64,000 nucleotides of DNA from Achromobacter seleniivolatilans (lineage in GTDB: Bacteria > Pseudomonadota > Gammaproteobacteria > Burkholderiales > Burkholderiaceae_B): NCBI RefSeq assembly GCF_030864005.1, contig NZ_CP132976.1:930001-994000 (forward strand). Reading direction: 5' to 3'. This document shows positions 1 to 15,000 of this stretch, one piece after another. The notes beneath the pieces were generated by a model. That model did no database searches. It was not told the origin of the DNA and saw only the letters and a list, made by a program, of their open reading frames with translations. A program made the translations under genes and the position numbers. Position 1 is the stretch's first letter, and every line of letters begins with the position of its first letter.

Positions 1-3000
1 CTGGTGTCCAACAGCGACGTGACGATCACGGCCAGTTCTACCGCGAAGGTGGAGCTGAATCCGCTGGTGACCAAAGTCGCGGGCATTGCCGTGGGCGTAT
101 TGCAGAACTACGCGCACATCGAAATCAACGGCAAGATCAGCGCCGCCAAAGCGATCACCATCAAGTCCGAAGTGACCAACGAGATGAGCATCAAGCTGAT
201 CCCGGGTCAGTTGAGTGCGGTGCCTGCGGTGATCGGCGTTGGGGTCGCGGTGGTGCTCAGTGAGTCCACGGTACACATCGGCACGACGGCAACGCTGGAT
301 ACGGGCTTGAGTTACGTCAATGACCTGGTCACGTCATCGGTCAGCAATGTTGGCGGTGACGTGACGGTGCAGGCCATCACGAACCACAAGAGCGTCATCA
401 GCATTTCGGTCGCTGGCAAGATGGCTGAAAGCGACGACACCAAGGCAGTTACGCCTGCGGCAGGCGCGGCGACGACTGGACCAGCCCAAGAAACGGGCAA
501 GTACAAAGCGGGTTACGCCAAGGTTGGCGTGGGCGTGGGTTTTGCGTACAACCAGCTCACCACCGAAGCCTATATGGACGGCACGGTGACCACGCGCAAC
601 GCGGGCAAAGTGCTGGTTGAAGCCAAGGCGCTGGACACTGGGAGCGCCGTCGCGGTCAAGACCATTCTGGGCGGCCGCGCGGCCACAGGCAGCGACTACC
701 TGACCAGCGCACAAACCGAAGCCAAGAGCGCGGCCATCGCCAAGGCGACCAAACCCATCGTGGGCGGCGTCATGAGCGGCCTGGGCACCGGGTCGCAATA
801 CACCAAGTCTTTCTTCAGTGCGCTGGTGTCTGACAGCAAGGAAGGAGGTTTCGGCAAGAAGGTTTCGGATATCAAGAAGGAAAAAGACGCCAAGGACCGG
901 TCGGACTACGACAAAGACATTCAGAAGGAAATCGACAACCCGTCGACCGAGTTCCAGGTGGGCGCGGCGCTGGGCATGTCGATGAGCAACATCACGACGA
1001 CGGCCCGGATTGGCAATGGCGTGAATGTGGCAACGGTAAACACGGCTGGCGGCGCGGTAACGGTCAATGCACTGACCCAATACAACACCAAGATCACGGT
1101 GATGAGCGGGGTGGATGACCAGGTCATCGCCGACAAGCAAAAGTTCCTGGAAAAGAAGAACAACGTCACGACGGATCAGGTCAAGCGCGCGACCGGTCCC
1201 GATGGATCGGATTTCGGCGCTGCCGCGGCTATTGTGATCGGCATCGATAACGTCAAGACGTCCGCAACGGTAAACGCCAAGGCGGCCATCAATACGCAAG
1301 GCGGCGACGCAACGGCAACGGCCAGCACCCTGAATCAGATCGATCCCAACAAGCTCTGGCTGGTGAATCTGTACGCGCCGTTTGACGGCATTGAGGCCAA
1401 GTGGAAGCTGGCTGATGGCACGTCCGCCAAGATGGGCGTGGCCACTACCGCTGGCAAGGAATTCCTGAACAATCTGCAAGCCACGCTGACCAGCACGGGC
1501 GGCATCTCGTCCAGCTTCAGCACGTGGGCAAGCGCCACCGCGAAGAGCAAGAAGCTGGCGCTGTCTGGCGCATTCACGGTGCTGGTGCAAGACACGCAGA
1601 CACGCGCCACGGTGTCGGGTTCGATCGATACGACGCGTGTAGCGGGTTCGGCTGGCGCGGTGCGCATCGAGGCCGAAAATTCCTCGCAGCGCATGAATCT
1701 GGTCGGGAACATCATCCTGCCGGCCATTTCGATTGGCGGCGCAAAATCGTTGCAGACGTCGGCGGCGCGGCCGCAGTCGCAAAGCCGTATGAGCTACGGC
1801 AAGGATCAAGCCAAGGGTTTCCTGACGCCCAAATACGAAGGTTTTGAATACGGCAGCAGTTCCAAGGAAGGGTCGGCGATTGGCGTATCGGTCTACGTCA
1901 ATGCCGCTACTCACGACACGCGTGCGGTGGTCAGTGACACCGCAGTGATCAAGTCGGGCAATCTGACTGTTGATGCGAACAATGAGCTGGTGTCGGTAAC
2001 GCTGGGCGCATCGGGCGGGCAGGCCAAGACGCTGGCCTTGAACGGCGTGGTGCTGGTCAATGTGACCAGCGCGACAACGGTGGCTCAGGTGGGGCGCGGC
2101 GCGAACGTTACCGCGGCCGGTGCGGCGGTTATTCAAGCTACGGATGCCACCTGGGTAGGCACCGTGGCTGGCGCGGCTGCGGGGTCGCAGGCCGTAGGCG
2201 TGGGCATGAGCGTGGCCATCAATGATGTCAATCGCTCGACGCAGGCGTTGATTGGCGACTTCCGGGATGCGTCGGATGGCGCGGCGAGCGCGGCCGCAAC
2301 GGGTGCGTTCAAGGCTGCGTCGCTGTCGATCTACAGCGAGAACAAGGGTTTTGTCGGCAATCTGGCGGTTGCCGGATCGCGCGTGTCCAGCCCGGCGGCG
2401 GGCGCGGGCGACGGCACGGGCGCAGGGGCGGGCGGAGCAGGCGGTGCTGGAGCAACGGGCACCGACGCGCTGGGCGGCAAGGCGCCGGCCAGCCAGGGCG
2501 GCTCGGTTCCGGGCACGGCCAATCCGGTAAAGGACCCCGACGAGTTGCTGTCGCTGTCCGACATGCTGAAAGAATTGAGCGAATCCACCTCGACGCTGAC
2601 GCAGGATAGCGGCGCGGCCACTGGCGGGGCATCGGGCGCCGCTGCGGGCGCGAACAAGCAGCCGGCCAAGACCGGGGTGGCCATTTCCGGGTCGGTGGCC
2701 GTCAATATGGTCAACGACTATGCCCAGTCGTATATCAATGCGGCTGGCATGAAGATCGAGATCGGCGGCGATGCCACGATCACCGCAGTCAATAGCACGC
2801 ACGCGCTGGCCTTGGCGGGTTCGGCGGCGATGGCGCAATCGGACACGGCCAAGACCAATATCGGTATTGCCGGCGCCTACAGCATGAACATGCTGGGCGG
2901 TGAGGCGCGCGCAACGGTGCTTGCGGTGGGTGAACTGCTGGTCGGCGCCGATTTGGCGCTGTCCGCGCGCCGCACGGGTGTTGCGGTCAGCATTGCGGCG

Positions 3001-6000
3001 GGCATGGCGGGCGCCAAGGGTCAGAAGGGCGTGGCGGTGGCGGGGTCGGTTGCGGTGACGGTGGCCGATTATGGCAATGTGGCCGTGCTGGGCAACGCGA
3101 CGAAGATATCCGCACGCAATGTCAGCGTGCAGGCGCGCGACCTGAGCGTGCTGGTGACCGTGGGCGGCGCTGCCGCGACCACGGACGGCAAGGCTGGCGT
3201 GGGCGCGGCCGTGGCTGTCAACCTGAGCTCCAGCAATGTCGAGGCGGGCATCCGCCAGGTGACCGAATTGCTGTACACCGGCAACGTCAACGTGACGGCC
3301 GATTCGACTCAGGTTGTCATCGGCTTTGCAGGCGCCTTTGGCATGGCGCGCGATGGGGCAGGGGTGGGCGGCTCGATCACCGTCAACGTGGTGGCGAATC
3401 GCATCGAAAGCTATTTGTTGAATAGCAAGGTTACGCATCAGGGCAGCCTGAGCGGCAATCACGATGTCACTCTGTCGGCACAGGACAAGACCACCTTGGT
3501 CGCGATTACCGGCGCAGCCGGCGCGGGCAAGAAGGCAGGCGTGGGCATTGCCATCAGCTACAACGAGATCGGCAATGCGGTCATGGCGGGCATTCAAGGC
3601 TCGACCGTAAACACCAATGGGCGCGGCGCAGTCAACATCACGGCCGAAGACACGTCTTCCCTGGGTGGCGGCGCGGTCGGTGTCGGCGTGGGCATGGGAG
3701 AGGCGAAGTTCGCGGGCGCTGGGTCCATCCAGGTCAACCGGGTGAGTTCAGCGGTGGCGGCCTATGTGCTGCCCAGCTACGCCAGCAATGGCGCGGTGGC
3801 GGTACGCAGCAACATCGATGCGACAGCCTTGACGGTCAAAGCGACCGAGAACAACACACTGGTCGCGGTGACTGGCGGCGTGGCGGTCACGACCGGTGGC
3901 TCGTTCGCGGTGGGCGCATCGGTCAGTGTCAATGAATTCAGCTCGCGCACCAGTGCGCTGATCCAATACGCCGACATCGATGTGGATGGCAAGGTGGATG
4001 TGTCGGCGCATTCGTCGCCCTTGCTGGTGTCGGTGGGCGCGGCGGGCGCCCTGGCCAAGAAGTTTGCGTTGGCTGGCGCCGTCAACGTCAATATGATGCG
4101 CGGGGCCACCGAGGCCCGCATCAGCGACAGCACCATCAAAGCGGGCCAGTCGACGGGGTTCGCAGGGGACGCGGTGCGCGTCAACGCGTCAGACGCATCG
4201 GCGCTGTATGCCATCACGGTCGCGGGCTCCATCGCAACGCAGGGCGCGGCGGTAGGCTTGGCGGTGGCGGTCAACATCATGGGCGGCAACACCGCCTTTG
4301 ACCGCAATCTGCTGACTTTCAATAACGCGTCGCTGGCGGATTCCGGCGCGGCGGTGCCCACGGTGGATGTGGCAAACAATGGCGGCGCCACGGCGAATCC
4401 CAAGGTCACGGCGGTCATTCAGCGTAGCGATGTGAACGCGACCCGGGGCAATGTGAACGTGTTTGCCGGGCTGGTCGACCCCATGGCCGCGGGCGGCAAT
4501 TCCCAACTGAGCGGCGGTGACCAGTTGTCGGTAGGCGGCAACGATATCCGGGTGGACCAGGGCGGCAGCACGCTGACCTTCACGGGCGGCGCGGCCGCCG
4601 TCATCAACGGCACCCAGGACAACAGCGGCAACGCGGGCATGCCGGGTCAAACGGGCAGCTCTGGCAGCGAGTTTGCGGGCTGGCAGACGGGCGACGGCAT
4701 CTACTTGAGCGCGGGCGCGGCCAACATCAAGCTGGCCGACGGTTCCAGCCTGCGCAACGACCGCGTGTACTACGTGATCCGGCGCGAGGCGCCGGACGGC
4801 CAGGCGATCATTCAGCTGGCGGATACGCAGGCAGATGCGTTGCGCGGCAAAGCCTTGCAATTCAGCAGTGTGACCAACCTGTCGGCCATCGGCTTTGCGC
4901 ATGTGCGCATGCAATCGGCCACCAGCGTCAATTTGCAACCGTTCCACAGCGTAGACGCTGGCGTGACGATCAATGGTCCTGCCAATACGCTGGTCTTGAC
5001 CACGCCGTTCCCTGGTGTGCAGGAAGGTTCAGCCATTGTGTACAGCGGTTCGGTAGCCAACGGCCAGATTGAAAATGTGCTGCTCAACCGCATTCTGGCC
5101 CAGGGCAAGGATGTGTTGAAGGTTGGGGTGACCTATTACGTGGTCAACCTGAGCGCGGACCAGACGTCCTTCCAGCTGCGCGACGGCCAGGGCAACCTGA
5201 TGGATCTGAGCGGCGCGTCGGTGGGCGCATCGTTGCAGCGTTTCAGTGTTAATAATCCTGCCGGCGCGGTATTGAATGCTGATGGCAGTCTGACACTGCC
5301 CAAGGCTCACGGTTTGGCCACGGGCGATAAGGTGGTGGTGAATCTGGCGGCCAATGGCGTGCTGACCGGGCTGGACCATGACCATGTCTACGAAGTCGAG
5401 GTCATCAACAGCACCACGCTGCGTTTCAAGCAGGTGGGCGGGGCGGCAGTTACGTTGGCCGCGCTGGGTTATGTGGCCGAGTTCAATACCGGCACCAAGC
5501 GTTATGAGTATTTCCTGGCGGATGCGGGTGGCAGCAAGACGCTGGACCCGCAGGGCAAGCCTATCTCTGTAAACCCGGACGCAATGATCGCGTTCACGCA
5601 GGTGGAGTTGCAACGTCAGACATCGCAGACGTCGTCCAGCACTGGCAGCGACGGCACGCAGAACACCTCCGTTACCCAAGGCACGCCAACCGACGCAACC
5701 GTGAAGGCGAGTTCGGCTGCGACGCAGGTCGCGGGCGAGAACAGCTTCCAGTTTGCCGCCAATACCGGTCTGACGACGGGCGACGTGGTGATCTACCGCA
5801 GCCAGGGTACGGCCATCGGCGGCTTGGTGGACGGCCAGCGCTATTACGTGATCGATGCGTCGCAAGGCGGAATCACCCGTTATCAATTGGCCAGTTCGCT
5901 GGACAACGCGCGGGACGGCATCGCGATTCAGTTGGGCGCCGCTACCGGCACGGGCGGCATTACGCTGCAAAAGGCGGTGAACCGGGTGGATTCCGGCGGT

Positions 6001-9000
6001 GGCCTGATCACGCTGGACATCGGCTCGCTGACGCAGGGGCATGCGCTGACCAACAGCATGTTGAGCATCACGGTGGCTGGCGCTGGCGGCAAGTCGCTGG
6101 GTGGCGCGGGCGCGATTGGCGTCAATATCTCGAGAGCGGACGTCAATGCGTCCATCGACAATGCGGGCGCAGCAGCCGGCACGCAGGTGCGAGCAAACGC
6201 TGGCGCCGTGTCGGTATCGGCGCAAGACGCCAGCCGTATCGTGACGGCAACGGGCGCGCTTGGCATTTCGCTGACCCAAGGCGGTTCAGTGGCGATTGGC
6301 GCGTCGGTGGGCGTGGCGGATATGCGCAACGATGTGCGGGCAGCGATTGCTTCCGCCAACATCAGCGCGCAATCGGTGCAAGTACGCGCCGAAGAACGGG
6401 CAAGCATCTATAACGTCTCCGTAGGCTTGGCGGGTGGTGCAGGCGTGGCGGTCAGTGGTTCCATTGCCGTCAATACCATTCAGAACACGGTGCATGCGCA
6501 GATCCGTGACGCGTCGGTAACGGCTACGTCGGGCGACATTCGTATCGTGGCATTGGATACCGCAAGCATTGCGGCATTGGCGGGCAACGTTTCGGTGTCA
6601 GTGGGCGGGCGCGTGGCAGCGGGCATGGCATTTGCCGTCAACCGCATCTTCGACACGGTGTATACGGGCGCGGTGCGCTCCGCCTTGTCGGCTGCGGGCG
6701 ATATCGTGGTGATGGCCAAGTTCGCCAAGCCCGATGATTTGTCTCCGGGCCTGAATGCGCAGATTTCCGCCATGGCCGTGAGCGGCGCGGTGGCGGCAGG
6801 CAGCGCCGACGCCAATGTGGGGTTTGGCGGGTCGGCCATCCTGAACTGGATTGCCAATACCATTACGGCCGAAATCGGCGATACGGCTACGGGCCAGAAT
6901 GTGGTGGCCGGCGGCGACATTGTCGTGCAGGCCAGCGATGAATCGACGATCAACGGATTAGCTGGCGCGATCGCGCTGGGGCTGGGGTCGCAAGGCGCTG
7001 GCGTGGCGGTGGGCGCCAGCCTGTCGTACAACTACCTGGGCGGCGCGCCGCTGGGTATCTCGCGCACGCATTCCATTTCTGCGTTGATCCACGATACGCA
7101 GGGCGATGTGCGTGGCGCGCATGTGCAAGTGGCGTCTTTGTTCAAAGGCCAGATTCACAACATCACCTTGGCAGGTACGGTTGCCGTGGGCACGGCGGCG
7201 GTGTCGGTCGGCGGCGCGGTGTCGGTCAACCGGGTCACCAGCAACAATCAAGCCGGTATCCGCAATGCGCGGCTGGTGGAAGCCTTGGCGGCCGGCGGCA
7301 CGCCTGGCGTGGCGGTACAGGCGCGCGACGACGGTTATGTGATGGCCGTGGCGGGCGGGCTGGGTGTGGCGGTGTCGCCGGGCAGCGGCGCGGGTATCGC
7401 GGCGGGTGTGTCGGCCACCGATAACGACGTGCGCAACAACACGTTGGCCTATATCGACGGCACCAGTCTGACGGATAGCTCACTGCGCAGCATGATCCGC
7501 AGCGCCAACGGCATTGCCGTGGACGCCGTCAATGCGTCGCGCATCGTCTCGACCTCGATAGGCGTGGCAGCCGCCGTGGCCGTCGGGCAGGGGTTTGCCG
7601 GTGCAGGCGCCGGGGCGGGCAGCGGCAACACGATAGATGGATCGGTGCAGGCGTGGTTGAAAAATGTGGACACGCCCAGCGACACGCTCAACGGCGGCGC
7701 GGTTAGCGTCAATGCCGAGAATACCGGCAGCATTGTGACCGTGGCAGGCGCCCTGGCCGTAGCGGTTTCCGCTGGCGGCATGGGAGCAGGCGCATCGGTC
7801 GGCGTGTCGGTTGCGATCAGCAACATCACCACGGTCGTCAAGGCCCTGGTGGAAAACTCCGTCATCCGCACGCGCGCCGGTAGCAATGGCGTGTCCGTGT
7901 CGGCCTCGGACCGGTCAGACATTACCGCGATTGCCATTGGCGGCGCCGTCAGCGTGCAGGCGGGTAGCGCAGGCGTGGCCATCGCGGTTGGCACGAGCGT
8001 GGCGGTGAACAAGGTGTTCAACACCGTGCACGCCACGATTTCGGGCGGCACCATCGCAACGGGCGGCGCCAACCTGTTGGTCAGCGCCACGCAGCAGGCA
8101 GACATCATGTCTGTGGTGCTGGGCGCGTCGGTCGCCGTGTCGGTGGGCGATAGCGCCAATGCGGCCATTGGCGGCGGCGGCGCGCTGGCGCGCAACGTGA
8201 TTTCGGCCAGCGTGCAGGCGGGCATTTCCGGCGCGGTGATCAATACGGCGGGCGCGGGCAGCGTCTTGGGCACAGTGAATGTGCTGGCGTTGGGCTTGTC
8301 GCAAATCAACGCGGTTGTCCTTGGGATGTCGGCGTCCGTGTCGGTCAGCCACTATGCGGCAGCCTCGGCGTCCATTGGCGTGGCCATGGCGGAAAACGTC
8401 ATTGGCTACGACGTCAACAGCGCAGGCCAGGTGGTGGCGCTGGGCTCGGGCAAGCCGGTCAACGAAATCGTGGCGTCGATAGATGGCAGCACGGTCACGG
8501 CGGGCGTGGTCACGGTTGATGCACGCAACGTCAGTTTCAAGGCCGACGGCAGCATCGATCAGCAGCAAAGCATCGACGCTGTGGTCGTGGCGGGCGCAGT
8601 GGCGGTGTCGGTGGCGTATGCGCCGCCCATCGTGGATGGCGCCAGCTTGGCGGTGTCGGGCGCCGGTGCAGGCGCGCGAGCCGTCAACAAGATCAAGACG
8701 GGCATCACGGCCCGCATTACCGATCAGAACCAGGCGCACGCATGGAACGCCACGAGCGTGTCCGTGACGGCAACGGACCGGTCTCGCATCGATAGCACCA
8801 TTGCTGCGATTGCTATTTCGGTCGCCGTGTCATTGGGCGCCACGGCCTCGCTGTCGGTCGCGGCATCATTGGCGCAGAACGACGTGGGCAACGCCACGCT
8901 GGCCAACGTGGACGGCGTGAGCTTCGTCAATGCCCCGGCCATCACCATCAAGGCGGACAGCCAGGCGAGCATTCATACGGTGTCGGTTGCGGCGTCGATC

Positions 9001-12000
9001 GCCGTGGGCGTGAGCCTGGGCGGTATATCGCTGGCAGGCGGCGGCGCCGATGCGCGCAATGTGATCAGTTCGTCGGCCGTGGCGCTGATGAACGGTTCGC
9101 GTATCAGTGGCAACGGCTCCAATGCGCTGATCATCGATGCCGACATGAGCGGAACGATCAAAGCCACCGTGGTGGTCGCCAGCGTGGCGTTCACGGCGGC
9201 GGGCGGATCGCTGGCCATCGGCGCATCGCTGGCCGAAAACGACATCACCAGCACGGCTGGCGCGCGCGCCGGTCTGACCAACACACAGGTTTCCAATCTG
9301 GGCGCCATCAGCGTGACTGCCGATACGGTCCAGACCCTGGAATCTGTCGTGGTGGCGGGCGCGGTGGGGATTGCTTACAACGGCGTGGCGCTGGCCGCGG
9401 CGGGATCGTCGGCATTCAATACCTCGCGTGCGGTGACGCGGGCGGAAGTGGATGGCTTGACGCAGATTGACGCTAACGTGCGGGCCGCTGACAGCCTGAG
9501 CGTCAAAGCGTCCAATACGTCTACGCTCACGGCCACGGCGGTTGGCGCCAGCTTGTCGGGCACCAGCCAAGGGCTTGCATTGTCGGTAGGCGTGGCCCTG
9601 GCCAGCAACAAAGCCCTGGGCGCCGTAGAAGCTGCCGTGTCCAACGCCATCTTGAAGTCTGGCGCAAACGCGCAGATGACGCGAGTGGAAGTGACGGCGC
9701 AAGATAAGACTACGCTCACGGCCAAGGCCATAGGCGCGTCGCTGGCATTTGCCATGCAAGGCGGCTCGCTGGCGGTAGGGGCATCTGTGGCTCGCAACGT
9801 ATCAGCGATGAGCGTGCGGTCTTCGGTGTCGGCATCGACGCTGAGTGTGTCGGACAACGTGGTTGTGTCGGCGACGGAAACCGCCACGCTGGACGGCGTG
9901 TCGGTCGCGGCCTCGGTCGCGGCGGGCTTTTCCGGTGTTTCCGTGTCTGGATCGGGCGCGGAAGGCACGCATATTGTTGCCAACGATGTGTCGGGCAGCA
10001 TCAGCGGTTCCACCGTTACGGCAGGCACAGGCGTGTCGGTCAAGGCCGACAATACGTCGACTATCAGCGCAGTGACGGGCGCGGTGTCGGTCAGCGCAAC
10101 GGGTGCGGGCGTGGCCGCCAGCATCGGCGTGTCGATCGCCAATAACACCTTTGGCGCCTATACGGGCGACGGTGTGAACCGGGCGAATGGCGCACAGGCC
10201 TTTATCAGCAACAGCGCGATCACGGTCGCAAAGGGCAATGTGGATGTGTTGGCGACGTCCACGGAAACGCTGACCAGCGTCAATTTCGCAGGCAGTGTGG
10301 CCGTCGCTGGTACGGGCGGATCGGCCGCTGGGTCGGGCGTTCAAGTGAGCAACCGTTTTGCCACGCAGACCAAGGCCTATATCGACGGCTCGGGCGTGAT
10401 GGCGGGTATGACGGGCAGCGCGGGGGCCATCACGGTGCGCGCGCAAGATACCAGCACCATCCTCAAGTCCGGCGCCTACGGCGTGGCCGTGGCGGCGTCG
10501 CTGCCGGTGCCGGGGAATTTCGGTTTGAATCTGGCCTTGGCCGTGACGCTGGTGGACAGCGTGGCCGAGAACACGGTCAGCGCATACATCAATACGGTCA
10601 GCGGCAAAGATGTCGGGGCGTATGACGCCGTCTCCGTGCTGGCGCTGGAAAAGACCAACTTCAAGGGTTTGGATGCCGTAACCGCGTCGGTGGCGGTAGG
10701 TGGCGGTATCGCCGCCTCGGGCGCTGGGGTGCGGGTGACGAACACGACGCGCAACAATGTCAGCGCCAAGATTCTGGGCACTGGCAAGGTAGGGTCTGTA
10801 GGCAAGGTCGAGATCAAGGCCGACACGCAGGTGACGGCCGAAATCGATCTGACTCAGGTCAGCGTGGCGGTGGGCATGGTAGGCGTGGCCGTCGGGGTGG
10901 GTATCGCCGAGAACATCGCGCGGGACACCACCACGGCATCGGTAGAGGGCGCTACGGTAACGGCGCCCGTGGTGAACATGAACGCGCTGGTTCGCGTGGA
11001 CTTCAGCCAGACACAGACGGCCGGTGTTGCAGCCACTACCGGCTTGGCGGTAAACGTCAACAAGGCGCTGGTGGATATCGGCACGACAACGCTGGCGCAA
11101 GCCAGCAACGGCGCCGTGTTGCAGGGTGTCTCGACGACGACCCCGGGCCTGGGCGTGACCCCGGGCATGGTCAACATCAACGCACAGGGCACGTACTACG
11201 GCCGGGCCTATTCCAAGGCAATCACCGGTGGCGTGATCGGCGTGGGCGTCATGAGCGCCGAGACGCGTCTCGGCGGTTCGCTGAAGGCGTCCCTGGACAA
11301 TGCCACGGTGCAGGCCGAGATCATCGGCGTGACGGTGAGCGCAACGACGGAACGTGATGGACAGGCTGGACTGCTGGCCGAAGCCCGTTCGCTGGAAGTG
11401 GGCGGGGTAACGGTGTCGGTCGACACGGCGACGCTCACGACCAACCTGGACGCAGGCATACAGATTGGCAACAAGGCCCGGGTGGACGGCACGCTGCTGA
11501 GTATCACGGCAAGCCAGGTGCAGTCCGTGGACGTCAAAATGGACGCGGGCACGATCGCCCTGGTGGCGGGCCGGCAGGGCAAGGTTGATGTGACGGTGGG
11601 CGGCAAGTCTGCCATCGACATCAGCGGCGGCGCGCAAGTGATCGGCAACAAGCTGGACATACGCAGCAATAACACCGTGCGCGGCACGTCCACGCTAAGC
11701 GGCTACTCGGTCAAAGTGGCCGGGGCGGACATCAGCAAGCATACGGTCACGATCAAACCGGAATCCACCATTACCGTTACCGGTGCGCGTCAGGCGGGCA
11801 GCACGATAGACTCGGCCGGGATGACCGTAGTGCAGGCGCGCGGCAATTACCAAACGCCGGGCATGCTGGATCTGGTTGCCACCAACGACATTATTTACAC
11901 CCAACGCAATAAGATCACAGGCGTGTCGGGCGTGTCGGTGACCCTGTCGACCAACAAACTCAGCACGGACGGCACGCTGGCCAAGGTCAAGATCAACGGC

Positions 12001-15000
12001 GCCTTCCTGCGCAACGCATTTGGCGACGTGGTCATGGCCGCCAACACGCGCGGCGTGACGACGACCATCAGCGACCTGCTGGTCGTGGCGGTATCCAGCT
12101 TCAGCAAGTCAGACAGCAATAACAATCTGACGGTGCGTAACGCCATCGAGATCGACAATTCCTCGATCGAGGCCGACAGCATTCTGGCGCTGGCGGGCAG
12201 CGGCAAGGCGTCTGATCCCTTGTCGACCGGCTATCTGCTGGCCAACGACAATGTGTCGTTCACCCTGGTGGGCATTGCCCAGATTCCGGACGTGAATAGC
12301 GGCGCCAAGGCGCGCCAGATCAACACGGTGTTGATCGACGGCGTGGCCTCCAACGGTTCGCTGTTGAAGGCGCAGCGTAACGTGCGCCTGGAAACCAACC
12401 CGTCCAAGCTGGATCAGGCGCATGTAAACGGGTCGGTGCAGGTGATTGGCCTGAACTTGAACCCGACCGCCAATCTGGCGGATGGGGTCGTGGATACCAC
12501 GTCCAGCAAGGTTGCGACTGGCGCGGCCACGCAAATCATCGCGGGCGTCAACAACGCGGCAAACCTGTTCATCATTCCAGCCGAATTGCTGGCGCAATTG
12601 GGACTGGCCGGTTTGACCTTGCCCACGCAAGGCAATCCGACGGTGTCGTTTGACCCCAATTCGCCAATTGTTCGCGCCATTCTTGAAAAGCTGCTGGGCG
12701 CAGGCAAGACCAGCACTACCGGCGCCGCAGGCACCGTCAATATCGACGTGCGCTATGAACTGACGGCCTTCCGGGCCGAAGACATCAAGGTCAACGTCAC
12801 GGCCGGCATGGTCGTGAAGAACGGCAACGACTATTACTACTACAACAGCCCGGACAGCCGCGACCTGAATCTGGCCACCGAGAACTATGGCAACGGGTAT
12901 TGGTTGCGCAATCCGTCCTTCTTGACCGCCGACCAGAAAGCCGACGCCCTGGGTTCGGATTTCGGGACCTTTGCGGCCAACAAGGTCGGCAGTCTGTACT
13001 TCGTGCTGAAAACGGCCGACATCGCGCAGCCCACGCTGCGCTATGCCAGCCAGCAAAACATCATCAGCGAGCAGATTCGCACGCTGACCTTGATGCAGGC
13101 CCAGCACGCATCCGACGCACAGGCGGTAGCGCGCTATAAGGCCAACATCGCCGCATTGCAACAGCAGTTGCAAAGCATTCAGATGACCACCGTCGTGAAT
13201 GGCCAGATCCGCTATCTGGATTCGTTCAGCACGTTCTACGTCGATATTCCCGATATGTACGCCTCTGGCGGCTCGGTGTATGTCAGCGCCACGGACACCA
13301 GCGGCGTGCGGGCGGCAGGCATTGATGCGCGGGCCAACACGCAGATCAACATCGTCAATGATTCGCCGATGCTGATGAACGTGAACGACGCGGTCGTCAT
13401 GGACGGCACCATCATCCGGCCGGGGTCGGATGGGCAGCTGAAAGTCTTCAAGACGGGTCACCTGTACATCAACGACGTGTCCGTCAAGGGTGCGTCTGGC
13501 TCCGATCTGGCCGAAGTCAGCATCAGCCAGATCAAGAATACCTGGGCGAATGACCCGTTCGGCGGCGCGCTGGATGCCGATGTGGCCGGCATGCTGAAAA
13601 ACGCGCCGGTCGATCTGAGCCTGCTCGGCGCAGTGGTCAACCCGCTGGGCAAGGTGTCGGTGATCAACACCTTGGGCAGCATCAATGTGTCCGGCACGAT
13701 CCAGGCGGTCAGCCTGGATATTGTGGCCAAGGGCAACTTCAGCTTGCAAAGCGAAGGCTGGTTCAACACCGGGTCGGACCCCACGCTGCTCAATGACAGC
13801 TGGTTCAACGTCATCAATGCGCTAAAGAGCGGCGGCAAGAGCACCGGCATCAGCGACACGATGCAAAACGTGCTGCTGCAATGGAACTCCACCAAGCTGG
13901 ACCCGTTCACGCAGTATCTGAACAACAATTCGGCAGCGCGCGACTCCCGCATTTTTGCGCTGGGCGCCGTGAATATCTCGGCGCTGACCCTGAACATAGA
14001 CGGCAAGATTCAAAGCGGTCTGACCGATGCCTATATCCGCATCGATAGTTCGTTCCGTGGCGATCAGGACAAATCGCTGCAAGATTTCAACGGTTATGCG
14101 ATAGCCGGCGTGTCGTTCAGCGCGGATGGCTCGTTGAATCGCTACGGCGCCATCACTGGCCGTTTCGACTATGCGACCCAGACCATCATCCTGGACCCGA
14201 TCCGTCTGGCGGGCGGCAGCATTTCGCTGACCGGCCAAATCGTCTCGGTGGGCAACGGCAATCTGGTCGTGGCCAACGGCTACGCGTCGGTGCATATCGA
14301 TAACCAGACTACCTTTGGGCTGGTGACACACGATATCGATGTCAGCACGTACCGCCGCGGCCGCATCGAGATCATTGATACGGCGCGCGGGCAGCGAGAC
14401 CTGTACGAATTGCAGGGCGTGGACAACGTCGTGCATACCGTCTGGAACAAGTTTGTGCAGGTAACGCCCACAAGCGTGGGCCAGCCGGATTGGATCTGGG
14501 TGTACGAGGACGCCAACACGGCGCGCACTCAAGCAGGCCGCGCGCTGGAATCCGGCACGCTGGCTGCCGGGCAGACGCTGAACTTCAGCTATAAGCCGCA
14601 AGCGGGCCAGACGATGGTGTGGGTGATGGGCTGGAGCTCCGGCGAAACCACGACCACCACCTATACGTCCAAGCGCTTTAACCTGTTTGGCGACTGGGAC
14701 CCGCTGGGTTGGCTGACCAATAACGACACGACCAAGTCAGGCCCGGTGACGGTCTTTGAGACGCCGCGCCCCGTGCTGGTATCGACAGTCGTGGCGTACA
14801 ACGGTTCGGGTTCCGTGCCGGATGCGCTAAAGCAACAATTGCAAGACGGCGGCAAGCTGAACGACGCACTGCTGCCGACCACCATCGAAGGCAGCGGCAC
14901 GCAAACGCTGGTGCAAGACCCCAACGGCGACATTCTTGCGCCAGACGGCACGCGTTACCGCTTGTCGACGACAGGCGGCGAACAACTGGACCCCACGGTG

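Noticed and set aside
334..3597. A 1,087-codon open frame on the minus strand opposite the giant gene, and similar long antisense frames across 1-26565
   Set aside because: The products are Arg/His-rich and family-less, as expected opposite a high-GC Ala/Gly/Val-rich gene. The plus-strand protein has clear repeats and RTX motifs.
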